This document shows, one piece after another, positions 1 to 8,064 of a stretch of DNA of 64,000 bases. Source of the stretch: Aequorivita sp. HC6-5 (GTDB taxonomy: Bacteria > Bacteroidota > Bacteroidia > Flavobacteriales > Flavobacteriaceae); contig CAJJCS010000002.1 of NCBI GenBank assembly GCA_905182755.1, positions 124,001 to 188,000 of the forward strand. The letters run 5' to 3'. Numbering within the stretch: the first letter of the stretch is position 1; each line of letters starts with the position of its first letter. A program made the position numbers and the translations under genes. The notes beneath the pieces are model-generated. The model made no database searches, had not been told where the DNA came from, and saw only the letters and a program-made list of their open reading frames with translations.

Positions 1-294
1 CAGTCTTTTAATGCTATTATCGAAGGATTAGCAGCTGCTAATGAGCTTGGATATGTTGATGCAAATGCTGCTTTAGCTGAAGTTGCCTCAACGGGCCATG
101 CTTTTAATGGAGGTGTTATGACTAATGCTTATGTAACAGGTGGTGCTTTTTCTCTTAGACGGAGTACACTTAACGCCAAGAGGATATGCTTTTGCGCAAA
201 TTCAATTATTGATGTAATTAACACAACCTATAATGCTTCTATCCCAAAAGTGGATATTGGTACGTATGGTACAGTAACTTTGCACAACAATTAA
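1..294 (+). CDS. GDSL/SGNH-family hydrolase, C-terminal fragment with two frameshifts
   Basis: This is the 3' end of a gene that starts left of the window. Frame 1 reads an Ala/Asn-rich stretch and ends in ...DIGTYGTVTLHNN and TAA at 292. Between about 157 and 196 frame 1 is nonsense, while the next frame reads LDGVHLTPRGYAFA. That is the last conserved block of SGNH/GDSL esterases, the DxxH holding the catalytic Asp and His. One extra A at 157 and one missing base near 196 explain this exactly, so the gene is probably intact in the organism. Secreted or surface lipases/esterases of this type are common in flavobacteria. The substrate cannot be told from the fragment. Confidence 0.7.
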   Translation, partial: QSFNAIIEGLAAANELGYVDANAALAEVASTGHAFNGGVMTNAYVTGGAFSLRRSTLNAKRICFCANSIIDVINTTYNASIPKVDIGTYGTVTLHNN

Positions 295-313
295 GTAGCA
301 TTTAATACAATTT

Positions 314-350
314 AAAAAACCCCAGATAGAAGTTCTATCTGGGGTTTTTT
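314..350. terminator. bidirectional intrinsic terminator
   Basis: A perfect 10-bp stem (CCCCAGATAG, 320-329, pairing with 335-344) with a 5-nt loop is flanked by A6 on the left and T6 on the right. It can end the GDSL gene on the plus strand and the convergent stress-protein gene on the minus strand. Confidence 0.9.
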
Positions 351-406
351 TATGCCTTTATATGTTGTAAGGATGTTCTTTTTTCAAGCTAACTATAGGG
401 ATGTAG

Positions 407-1231
407 TTATTGTATCCTAAAGGTAATTACAGGCATGTTGGCATGATTTACTAAATCCTCGCTTATACTACCATTAAAAAAGTGTGAAAGCCCCCTACGT
501 CCATGGGTGCTTGTTCCTATTAGTTTTGCGCCTTTCATTTTAGCAAACTGCAAAATACCATCCTCAACAGAGTAGGCGTTGTGTATGTTGATGGTGTGGT
601 TTTCTTCTTTTGAATCTTTAATAAAATCTTGCATGAGTTTATTTGCCTGCTCTGTAGTTTTAAATCCTGCAGGAGTATTTACGTATAGTAAATGCATTTT
701 TGCATCCATGGCTTTAGCAAATTTTTGTGCCTGGGTAAAACTCCAACGACTCTCTTCTCCAAAATCTGTAGCAAAAACAAAGTCTTTAATGTTAAAATCT
801 GTATGCTCGTTTTTAATCACCAAAACAGGTATGTTGGCAGTGCGCACTACCTTTTCTGTATTGCTACCAATAAACAGTTCTTTTATCCCGTTAGCCCCAT
901 GAGATCCCATTACAATAAGGTCAATGTCTTTTTCTTCAACGGTTCTATTAATATCACTATATATTTGGTCATGCCCAATCGCTTCATGTATCTCAATAGG
1001 GCCTAGATAGTCTTTTTTTAAAAGCGCTTCAAAGCTTTTTTCTGCCAGTTTTATAAAGTATAAAGACTCTGGCATGCTTGCGTTGTTTTGCACCCCTCGA
1101 ATTTGAGATGGCATGTCCAGGGAGTGTAAGAGGTAAATTTCACTATTGTGCTTGGTTGCAATCTCTACAGCTACTTTTAATGCATTTTCTGCTTGTGATG
1201 AAAAATCTGTTGGAACAAGGATGCGTTTCAT
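407..1231 (-). CDS. Tandem-domain universal stress protein
   Basis: Cytoplasmic UspA-superfamily protein of 274 residues with two Usp domains, about 1-140 and 150-274. The first carries the ATP-binding signature G-x2-G-x9-G-S at residues 109-123 (GSHG...GS), suggesting it binds ATP. In the second domain the matching segment is STHG-x9-GS, so the first Gly is lost. Such proteins protect cells during stress or starvation; the exact ligand and role are unknown here. The start is the ATG at 1231, which gives the usual MKRILVPTDFS N-terminus. The gene stands alone, convergent with the GDSL gene and divergent from the rimP operon. Confidence 0.9.
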   Translation of the reverse strand: MKRILVPTDFSSQAENALKVAVEIATKHNSEIYLLHSLDMPSQIRGVQNNASMPESLYFIKLAEKSFEALLKKDYLGPIEIHEAIGHDQIYSDINRTVEEKDIDLIVMGSHGANGIKELFIGSNTEKVVRTANIPVLVIKNEHTDFNIKDFVFATDFGEESRWSFTQAQKFAKAMDAKMHLLYVNTPAGFKTTEQANKLMQDFIKDSKEENHTINIHNAYSVEDGILQFAKMKGAKLIGTSTHGRRGLSHFFNGSISEDLVNHANMPVITFRIQ

Positions 1232-1323
1232 AGGCTGTATATTAGGATTAATAAAAATTTCTTACATGAAGATACAAAAAAATAATGTGCTGCGCTAAGG
1301 TTTTTTAATATCAAATAAAGTAC

Positions 1324-1331
1324 TATATTTG
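1324..1331 (+). promoter_or_regulatory. Candidate -7 box of the rimP-nusA-infB promoter
   Basis: TATATTTG matches the Bacteroidota primary-sigma -7 consensus TAnnTTTG and is followed by CAC as in many flavobacterial promoters. No clear -33 TTG is visible about 20 bases upstream. Transcription would start near 1338, leaving a leader of about 57 nt before rimP. Confidence 0.6.
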
Positions 1332-1341
1332 CACAGAATTT

Positions 1342-1368
1342 ATGATGAGAAAAGGAGGGGACAGCTAG
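1342..1368 (+). CDS. Possible 8-codon leader peptide upstream of rimP
   Basis: ATG ATG AGA AAA GGA GGG GAC AGC TAG would encode MMRKGGDS. Its codons run through the 5' arm of the terminator-like hairpin and its stop lies in the loop. A ribosome translating it would open the hairpin. No homology argument is possible at this length, so this is a positional inference only. Confidence 0.25.
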   Translation: MMRKGGDS

Positions 1369-1380
1369 TCCCCTCTTTTT
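1351..1380 (+). promoter_or_regulatory. Terminator-like attenuator hairpin in the rimP-nusA-infB leader
   Basis: GAGGGGAC (1355-1362), a 5-nt loop, GTCCCCTC (1368-1375) and then T5 form a textbook intrinsic terminator between the -7 box and the rimP ATG at 1395. Outer A/T pairs extend the stem. The 5' arm overlaps AAAGGAGG (1351-1358), a perfect complement of the 16S rRNA 3' end, which is unusual in this phylum where Shine-Dalgarno sequences are rare. It could stop most transcripts before the operon, with NusA or translation adjusting read-through. Confidence 0.65.
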
Positions 1381-1394
1381 ATAACCAAAATTTA

Positions 1395-1859
1395 ATGAGA
1401 GAAAAAGTCACCCAATTATTAAATGAAGCATTAAAAGAACATACCCATTTGTTCTTGATTGATATGGAAATTGCTTCAGACAATAAAATTGCTGTTATTA
1501 TAGACGGTGATCAGGGAGTAACAGTAGAAGATTGTATTGCAATAAGCAGGGCTATAGAGCATAATTTAGATAGAGAAGAAGAAGATTTCTCTTTAGATGT
1601 TCTTTCTGCGGGTGTTTCACGCCCACTTAGCTTGCCAAGGCAGTACAAGAAAAATCTAGGTAGAAACCTGCAAGTAAAAACAACACAGGGCCAAACCATA
1701 GAAGGTAAGATTACACAAACAACAGATACCGAGGTAACCCTAGAGTGGAAAGCTCGTGAGCCAAAGCCTGTTGGAAAAGGAAAAGTAACGGTTCAAAAAC
1801 AAGCGGTACTTCCTTACACAGATATTGTAGAAGCAAAAGTTATGGTAACATTTAATTAA
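1395..1859 (+). CDS. rimP: Ribosome maturation factor RimP
   Basis: RimP (YhbC family) assists maturation of the 30S ribosomal subunit in the cytoplasm. The 154-residue length is normal. The segment VIIDGDQGVTVEDC and the following EDFSLDVLSAGVSRPL are typical of the N-terminal RimP domain, and a smaller Sm-like C-terminal domain follows. The ATG at 1395 (MREKVTQLL) is chosen over a TTG at 1329, because the upstream codons run through the leader hairpin and look non-coding. nusA begins 6 bases after the stop, so rimP, nusA and infB form one operon, an order widely conserved in bacteria. Confidence 0.93.
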   Translation: MREKVTQLLNEALKEHTHLFLIDMEIASDNKIAVIIDGDQGVTVEDCIAISRAIEHNLDREEEDFSLDVLSAGVSRPLSLPRQYKKNLGRNLQVKTTQGQTIEGKITQTTDTEVTLEWKAREPKPVGKGKVTVQKQAVLPYTDIVEAKVMVTFN

Positions 1860-1865
1860 AATGAT

Positions 1866-3098
1866 ATGGAAAATTTAGCGTTAATTGATTCGTTTTCAGA
1901 ATTTAAAGACGATAAACAGATTGATAGAGTAACCCTGATGGCGATACTTGAAGATGTTTTTAGAAATGCTCTAAAGAAAAAATACGGGAGTGATGATAAT
2001 TTTGATATTATTGTAAATCCAGACAAAGGAGATTTAGAGATTTGGAGAAATAGAGTAGTTGTTGCAGATCAAGACGTGATGGATCCCAACGAGGAAATAT
2101 CATTGACAGAGGCTAGAAAAATCGAAGATGATTTTGAAGTTGGCGAGGATGTTTCTGAGGAAGTAAAGCTAATGCAGCTAGGACGTCGTTCTATTTTAGC
2201 ATTAAGACAGAACTTGATTTCAAAAATACATGAGCATGATAACACCATTATCTATAAGCAATTTAAAGACTTAGAAGGTGAAATCTATACGGCAGAGGTG
2301 CATCACATTCGTCACAGAGCAATTATATTGTTGGATGATGAAGGAAATGAGATTATCTTGCCAAAAGACAAACAGATCCCTTCAGACTTCTTTAGAAAAG
2401 GAGATAACGTTCGCGGAATTATTGAGAGTGTTGAGTTAAAAGGAAACAAGCCGGCCATTGTTATGTCACGTGCGAATCCTGTATTTTTGGAGAAATTGTT
2501 TGAACAAGAAATTCCAGAAGTTTTTGACGGCTTAATTACCGTAAAAAAAGTGGTGCGTATCCCTGGAGAAAAGGCGAAAGTAGCCGTAGAGAGCTATGAT
2601 GATCGTATCGATCCTGTTGGTGCCTGTGTGGGTATGAAAGGTTCAAGAATACACGGTATTGTTCGTGAATTAGGGAATGAAAACATTGATGTGATTAATT
2701 ACACAACTAATTTAAACTTATTTATAACACGCGCCCTGAGCCCTGCGAAGGTAACTTCTATTAAAATTAATGAAGAGACCAAGCGTGCTGAGGTTATTCT
2801 GCGTCCTGAGGAGGTAAGTAAGGCTATTGGTCGTGGAGGACACAACATTAGACTTGCAGGTCAGTTAACAGGATATGAAATTGATGTATTGCGTGAAGGA
2901 GCAGAAGAAGATGTAGAATTAAGAGAATTTAGTGATGAAATAGATGAGTGGATCATCGCAGAATTTCACAAAATAGGCCTTGATACAGCCAAGAGTGTAT
3001 TAGATTATGATTTTAATGACCTAGTGAAACGTACAGACCTTGAGGAGGAAACGATTCAAGAGGTTATCAATATATTGAAAGAAGAATTTGACGAGTAG
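1866..3098 (+). CDS. nusA: Transcription termination/antitermination factor NusA
   Basis: NusA binds RNA polymerase and nascent RNA and modulates pausing, termination and antitermination. The 410-residue protein has the expected order: N-terminal polymerase-binding domain (about 1-125), S1 domain (about 135-200, with IVMSRANPVFLEKLF after it) and two KH domains. GMKGSRIHGIVREL lies near residue 258 and AIGRGGHNIRLAGQL near 320. The C-terminus is short, with no E. coli-type acidic repeats, as is usual in Bacteroidota. It is the middle gene of rimP-nusA-infB and could act on the terminator-like hairpin in its own leader. Confidence 0.96.
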   Translation: MENLALIDSFSEFKDDKQIDRVTLMAILEDVFRNALKKKYGSDDNFDIIVNPDKGDLEIWRNRVVVADQDVMDPNEEISLTEARKIEDDFEVGEDVSEEVKLMQLGRRSILALRQNLISKIHEHDNTIIYKQFKDLEGEIYTAEVHHIRHRAIILLDDEGNEIILPKDKQIPSDFFRKGDNVRGIIESVELKGNKPAIVMSRANPVFLEKLFEQEIPEVFDGLITVKKVVRIPGEKAKVAVESYDDRIDPVGACVGMKGSRIHGIVRELGNENIDVINYTTNLNLFITRALSPAKVTSIKINEETKRAEVILRPEEVSKAIGRGGHNIRLAGQLTGYEIDVLREGAEEDVELREFSDEIDEWIIAEFHKIGLDTAKSVLDYDFNDLVKRTDLEEETIQEVINILKEEFDE

Positions 3099-3162
3099 GA
3101 TACATATTAGTATTTTTATCATCAAGATTTAAAGTAGTTAAAAAGAACAGACAAGCATTTTT

Positions 3163-5949
3163 ATGGCTGAAGTAAAATCGATACGACTCAATAAGGTACT
3201 TAAGGAGTTTAACATCTCTCTAGATCGCGCGGTAGATTTTTTAAAATCTAAAAGTGTAGAGATAGAGGCGCGCCCGACTGCAAAAATTTCTGACACAGAA
3301 TATAAACTCTTATCAGAGGAATTTGCAAAGGACAAAGAGAAAAAAGTAGAGTCCAAAGAAGTAGGCGAAGAGAAACGTAAAGAGAAAGAAGAGCTCTTTA
3401 ATGATCGCGAGCGTGAACGCGAAGAGCAAGAGAAGCTTAAAGCACAAGCAGATGCTGCTGCAAAACTTGCTGCAGAAAATGCTGCTGCAGAAAAAGCCGC
3501 CGCTGCCGCTGCTCAAAAAGTGGTTGAAGCAAAAGCAACGCTAAAAGGCCCAAAGAAAGTTGGAAAAGTTGACCTTGATGCTAAGGGTAATGTAAAGCCA
3601 AAAGAAAAACAAGCTCCTGAGGTACAGGTTTCTGAGGATAAGAAAGATGTCCCAGATGTTCAGCCAGAGACTACCACCAAAAAAGAAACAGCCAAAAAGA
3701 TTGCAACTCCACTAGATAAAGAAGCTGCAAAGGCTGTAAAAACAAAAAAAGAGGCTCCAGTTACTAAAGACATTGAGCCAGAGGCTCCTGTTTTAGATGA
3801 ATCAGTGACTACTCAATATAAGAAACTAAATGGTCCTAACTTTACAGGACAAAAAATTGATTTAACTCAATTTAAAAAACCAGAAAAGAAAAAACCTGCT
3901 CCAGGAGCACCAGGCGATAAAAAAGGGCGTAGACGTCGTATCACTAAAGAAGCTCCAAAAGGTGGTTCACCGGCAAATGCACGAGAGAAAAGAGGCCCAG
4001 TAAGAAGAGTGGTTCAACGAGCCAATGTTCCAAAAGCAGAGCCTACCGAGGAAGATATCCAAAAGCAAGTAAGAGAAACCTTAGAAAAACTTAAAGGAAA
4101 ATCTTCTAAAGGAAAAGGTGTTAAGTATAGAAGAGAGAAACGTGATATTCATCGTCAAAAAACAGAAGATGAATTAGCACAGCAAGCAATAGATAACAAG
4201 GTCTTAAAAGTGACTGAGTTTGTTACCGCAAGTGAGGTAGCTACCATGATGGATACACCTGTTACAGGAATTATATCTGCATGTATGTCTTTGGGTATGA
4301 TGGTAACAATGAACCAACGCTTAGATGCAGAAACAATTTCTATTGTTGCAGAAGAGTTTGGATATGAAGTAGAGTTTATCACTGCAGATATTGAAGAGTC
4401 TATTCAGGAAGTTGAAGATGCTCCAGAAGATTTGCAAGTAAGAGCTCCTATTGTAACGGTAATGGGTCATGTTGATCATGGTAAAACATCGTTACTTGAT
4501 TACATTCGTGAAGAGAATGTAATTGCAGGAGAGTCTGGGGGTATCACCCAACATATTGGTGCTTATGGTGTAGAATTGCAAGATGGTCAAAAAATGGCTT
4601 TTCTTGATACACCAGGTCACGAGGCCTTTACAGCCATGCGTGCAAGGGGTGCTCAAGTAACAGATTTAGCTATTATTGTAGTGGCGGCAGATGATGCCAT
4701 TATGCCACAAACAAAAGAAGCAATTAGTCATGCCCAAGCGGCAGGAGTGCCAATTGTTTTTGCAATTAATAAAATAGATAAGCCAGATGCTAATCCAGAA
4801 AAAATTAAAGAACAATTAGCGCAAATGAATCTTCTTGTTGAAGATTGGGGTGGTAAGATACAATCTCATGATATTTCAGCAAAAACAGGAGAAGGTGTGC
4901 CAGAATTACTTGAAAAAGTATTATTAGAGGCAGAACTTTTAGAGCTAAAAGCCAATCCAGATAAAATCGCAAATGGTACCATTGTAGAAGCATTCTTAGA
5001 CAAAGGTCGAGGGTATGTTTCAACAATCTTAGTACAAGGAGGTACCCTTAAAATTGGAGATTACGTATTGGCAGGTCAGCACAGTGGGAAAGTTAAAGCC
5101 ATGCATGATGAGAGAGGCAAGAAAGTAAATCAGGCAGGGCCTTCAACGCCAGTTTCTATTTTAGGTTTAACAGGAGCCCCTCAAGCAGGAGATAAATTCA
5201 ATGTATTTGAAGACGAGCGTGAAGCAAAAGATATTGCAGGTCGTCGTACTCAATTACAACGTGAGCAATCTGTTCGTACACAGCGTCATATTACCCTTGA
5301 TGAAATTGGACGTCGTATCGCACTTGGAGACTTTAAAGAATTGAACATTATCTTGAAAGGTGATGTTGATGGATCTGTCGAGGCATTGACAGATAGTTTA
5401 CAGAAATTATCTACCGAAGAGATACAGGTAAATATTATACATAAAGCTGTTGGGCCTATCACAGAGAGTGATGTATTGTTGGCCTCTGCATCAGACGCTA
5501 TTATTATTGGATTTAATGTAAGGCCAATGGGTAATGCTAGACAAATTGCTGATAAAGAAGAGATCGATATCCGTACTTACAGTATCATATACGCAGCAAT
5601 TAATGACCTTAAAGATGCAATGGAAGGAATGTTGTCTCCAGAGATGAAAGAGGAGATTACAGGTACTGCAGAAATACGCGAAACCTTTAAGATTTCTAAG
5701 GTAGGTACTATTGCAGGTTGTATGGTATTGACTGGAAAAATTATTCGCAACGCAGGTATACGTTTAATTCGTGAGGGTGTTGTTATATTCACTGGAGAGT
5801 TAGACAGTCTTAAACGATTTAAAGACGATGCCAAAGAAGTTGCTAAAGGATATGATTGTGGTATGCAGGTTAAAAACTACAATGATATTAAAGAAGGTGA
5901 TGTTATAGAAAGTTTCCACGAAGTAGCCGTGAAGAAAAAACTAAAATAA
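3163..5949 (+). CDS. infB: Translation initiation factor IF-2
   Basis: This GTPase delivers initiator fMet-tRNA to the 30S subunit and promotes subunit joining. The protein has 928 residues. After an IF2-N domain at the start there is a long, charged, Ala/Lys/Glu-rich linker (about 60-330), then a second IF2-N-like segment and the G domain. Visible G motifs are GHVDHGKT (residues 435-442), [14 protein letters not shown] and SAKTGEG, followed by the beta-barrel and C-terminal fMet-tRNA-binding domains (near VGTIAGCMV). It lies 64 bases after nusA and ends the operon at a strong terminator. Confidence 0.97.
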   Translation: MAEVKSIRLNKVLKEFNISLDRAVDFLKSKSVEIEARPTAKISDTEYKLLSEEFAKDKEKKVESKEVGEEKRKEKEELFNDREREREEQEKLKAQADAAAKLAAENAAAEKAAAAAAQKVVEAKATLKGPKKVGKVDLDAKGNVKPKEKQAPEVQVSEDKKDVPDVQPETTTKKETAKKIATPLDKEAAKAVKTKKEAPVTKDIEPEAPVLDESVTTQYKKLNGPNFTGQKIDLTQFKKPEKKKPAPGAPGDKKGRRRRITKEAPKGGSPANAREKRGPVRRVVQRANVPKAEPTEEDIQKQVRETLEKLKGKSSKGKGVKYRREKRDIHRQKTEDELAQQAIDNKVLKVTEFVTASEVATMMDTPVTGIISACMSLGMMVTMNQRLDAETISIVAEEFGYEVEFITADIEESIQEVEDAPEDLQVRAPIVTVMGHVDHGKTSLLDYIREENVIAGESGGITQHIGAYGVELQDGQKMAFLDTPGHEAFTAMRARGAQVTDLAIIVVAADDAIMPQTKEAISHAQAAGVPIVFAINKIDKPDANPEKIKEQLAQMNLLVEDWGGKIQSHDISAKTGEGVPELLEKVLLEAELLELKANPDKIANGTIVEAFLDKGRGYVSTILVQGGTLKIGDYVLAGQHSGKVKAMHDERGKKVNQAGPSTPVSILGLTGAPQAGDKFNVFEDEREAKDIAGRRTQLQREQSVRTQRHITLDEIGRRIALGDFKELNIILKGDVDGSVEALTDSLQKLSTEEIQVNIIHKAVGPITESDVLLASASDAIIIGFNVRPMGNARQIADKEEIDIRTYSIIYAAINDLKDAMEGMLSPEMKEEITGTAEIRETFKISKVGTIAGCMVLTGKIIRNAGIRLIREGVVIFTGELDSLKRFKDDAKEVAKGYDCGMQVKNYNDIKEGDVIESFHEVAVKKKLK

Positions 5950-5974
5950 CACAGAGCACTACTATAATTTGAGT

Positions 5975-6016
5975 AAAAAAAAGCGCTAGATTCATGCATG
6001 AGTCTAGCGCTTTTTT
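5975..6016. terminator. Bidirectional terminator between infB and the SPOR gene
   Basis: AGCGCTAGA (5982-5990) pairs with TCTAGCGCT (6003-6011). The inner bases TCATG and CATGA can extend the stem past one mismatch. A-rich sequence precedes it and T6 follows, so it serves both convergent genes. Confidence 0.85.
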
Positions 6017-6029
6017 ATTGAAGAGTGTT

Positions 6030-6416
6030 TTATTTTTTTTCTAGTATAAATGCCCCAGAAAACCCTCTTTTAATCTCAATTAATGCTCTGTCTGCCTGTA
6101 TTCTTGTGGCAAAATTTCCTGCCCATACCTTGTAGTTTGGCGTTTCATACTCTATAGAAGCAGGCCATGTTCCGTAGGTCCTTCTGTATTTTTTTAAGGT
6201 AGTATTTGCCATCTCAAGGTTCCCATAAAATAACTGGATGGTATAGCCTTCATCCATTTTGTTTTCGCTTTCTAAACTCTTTTTTATAGTGAGTAGTTCA
6301 TTAATTTGAGCATCAGCATTTATGGTAACAGTGCCCGGTTGGGCTACAGAAGATTGTGTTAAAAAAACGAGTAAAATACTGATAATAAATAGGTTAAATG
6401 TGTTGCGATTTTTCAT
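6030..6416 (-). CDS. Secreted SPOR-domain protein
   Basis: A 128-residue exported protein. Residues 1-25 form a signal peptide (hydrophobic FIISILLVFLTQSSVAQ). The remainder contains a SPOR domain at about 55-127 (YTIQLFYGN...YKVWAGNFATRIQADRALIEIK), a fold known to bind denuded septal peptidoglycan. Similar small SPOR proteins occur throughout Bacteroidota; a role in periplasmic cell-wall recognition is inferred from the domain only. It is monocistronic, convergent with infB and divergent from actA. The ATG at 6416 gives a complete signal peptide. Confidence 0.87.
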   Translation of the reverse strand: MKNRNTFNLFIISILLVFLTQSSVAQPGTVTINADAQINELLTIKKSLESENKMDEGYTIQLFYGNLEMANTTLKKYRRTYGTWPASIEYETPNYKVWAGNFATRIQADRALIEIKRGFSGAFILEKK

Positions 6417-6434
6417 AGAATATAGTTGTTACTG

Positions 6435-6442
6435 CAAATGTA
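6435..6442 (-). promoter_or_regulatory. Candidate -7 box for the SPOR gene
   Basis: On the minus strand the bases read TACATTTG, matching TAnnTTTG, 19 bases upstream of the ATG at 6416. The start site would be near 6428, giving a very short leader. Confidence 0.5.
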
Positions 6443-6458
6443 CAAGAGTTTCTCTTGT
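6442..6458. repeat. Inverted repeat in the SPOR promoter spacer
   Basis: ACAAGAG and CTCTTGT form a perfect 7-bp inverted repeat with a 3-base centre. It lies directly upstream of the SPOR -7 box, where a dimeric repressor could block polymerase. No regulator is identified. Confidence 0.35.
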
Positions 6459-6540
6459 TGAAGGCTAAATTTATTATTTAGAACAATTATAAATTAAGAT
6501 TATACAAAATAATTAGATTTTAAATTTCGTCTTTATGTAG

Positions 6541-6548
6541 TACTTTTG
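6541..6548 (+). promoter_or_regulatory. Candidate -7 box of the act-cox operon
   Basis: TACTTTTG followed by CAC matches TAnnTTTG. Transcription would start near 6555, about 85 nt before the actA ATG. No other good promoter was seen before coxA, so this probably drives the whole eight-gene respiratory operon. Confidence 0.6.
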
Positions 6549-6640
6549 CACAGTTATTTATGGCATCGTAAATGGCCTAATATGTAAGATAAATCACTAA
6601 CCAATTACGTGCCAAACTATTGACGAAAATTAACATTAGT

Positions 6641-7960
6641 ATGCAAAAGGTGAATTTAAGAAGACTTTCCTCAATTTTGTCAGTAGTAACCTTAGCCCTC
6701 GCGTTATCGTTATCTACAAATGTATTGGCTCAAGCTACTCCCGCAGATGATGCTGCTGCAGTTTCTGCCAATGGTGGTGATGCCGCCCTGGGTGAAAAAT
6801 TATTTAAGGCAAATTGTGCCGCTTGTCACAAACTGTACAAAAAGGCTACCGGCCCTGCTTTGTATGGTGTTGGAGATAAGTATGAGAAAGAGTGGTTGTA
6901 CAGTTGGATTAAAAACAGTGCTGCGCTAATTGCCTCTGGTGATTCTCGTGCCAATGCTATTTTTGAAGAGTACAATAAATCTGCAATGAATGTTTTTCCG
7001 GGTCTTAGCGACAAAGACATTGATGATATTGTAGCCTACACCTACACAGAGAAAAAAGTATCAGTTGCTCCAGCTGCTTTGCCAGGTGCTAAAGATGCAG
7101 GTTCTGGAAACGGCGTTTCAAACAACATCATTCTAGGGATACTTACCTTGGTATTTTTGCTGTTGGTTACCATACTATTTTTGGTAACAAAAACACTAAA
7201 CAAATTTGCAGTTTCCAATGGAGTTGCTCTTCCCGTTAGAGAGCATAGTAAGCCTATCTGGAAATCATTTATAGAAAACCAGTTTTTACTTTTAGTAACA
7301 GCTGTTATATTTTTATTAGGCTCTGCATATTTTATATACGGCGGCCTTATGAGTGTTGGTTTAGACCAAGGATATGCTCCTGTTCAGCCAATACATTATT
7401 CTCACAGAATTCACGCTGGATCTAATGAGATTGATTGTAATTACTGTCACTCATCTGCAAGAAAGAGTAAGCATTCTGGTATTCCTTCTTTAAACGTTTG
7501 TATGAACTGTCACAAGAGTATTGGTGAAGTTGCAGAAGGTGTTCAGGCAGAAGGTTTGGCAGAATACGGAGTTGATTACAACAAAGAAATTCAAAAACTA
7601 TACAAAGCTGTTGGTTGGGATGAAGAGAACCAAAAGTACACAGGTGAGACAGAGCCAGTGAAATGGGTTCGTATTCACAACCTGCCAGACTTTGCTTATT
7701 TCAATCACTCACAACACGTTACTGTTGCTGGTGTAGATTGTCAGAAATGTCACGGTCCTGTAGAAGAGATGGAGATTATGTACCAATACTCGCCCTTAAC
7801 AATGGGTTGGTGTATTGATTGTCACCGTGAAACAAATGTCAAGGTTCAGGGCAATGATTACTACAATAAAATTCATGAAGAGTTATCCAAGAAATATGGA
7901 GTAGAGCAGTTAACAGCTGCGCAAATGGGTGGATTGGAATGTGGTAAGTGTCACTACTAA
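6641..7960 (+). CDS. actA: Alternative complex III multihaem cytochrome c subunit ActA
   Basis: Electron-carrying, periplasm-facing c-type cytochrome of the quinol-oxidising alternative complex III. Six CxxCH haem sites are visible: CAACH at residues 59-63, then CNYCH, CMNCH, CQKCH, CIDCH and the terminal CGKCH. The first sits in a separate N-terminal cytochrome c domain after a signal peptide (1-31), followed by a membrane helix (about 165-185), a second hydrophobic segment and the five-haem module. The ATG at 6641 is preferred to the TTG at 6620, because it leads directly into the signal peptide. It is the first gene of actABCDEF-coxBA. Confidence 0.9.
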   Translation: MQKVNLRRLSSILSVVTLALALSLSTNVLAQATPADDAAAVSANGGDAALGEKLFKANCAACHKLYKKATGPALYGVGDKYEKEWLYSWIKNSAALIASGDSRANAIFEEYNKSAMNVFPGLSDKDIDDIVAYTYTEKKVSVAPAALPGAKDAGSGNGVSNNIILGILTLVFLLLVTILFLVTKTLNKFAVSNGVALPVREHSKPIWKSFIENQFLLLVTAVIFLLGSAYFIYGGLMSVGLDQGYAPVQPIHYSHRIHAGSNEIDCNYCHSSARKSKHSGIPSLNVCMNCHKSIGEVAEGVQAEGLAEYGVDYNKEIQKLYKAVGWDEENQKYTGETEPVKWVRIHNLPDFAYFNHSQHVTVAGVDCQKCHGPVEEMEIMYQYSPLTMGWCIDCHRETNVKVQGNDYYNKIHEELSKKYGVEQLTAAQMGGLECGKCHY

Positions 7961-8064
7961 TTCAATAATAATAAATTAAAAATTTTAAAAACGAAAAACG
8001 ATTCTAGATTGAAGTTTAGTATTTCTCAATAAGGAGCGGAGTTCGCACATCGAAATTATATAAT

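Noticed and set aside
1329..1394. Upstream TTG start for RimP
   Set aside because: It overlaps the promoter box and the leader terminator; the conserved protein starts at 1395.
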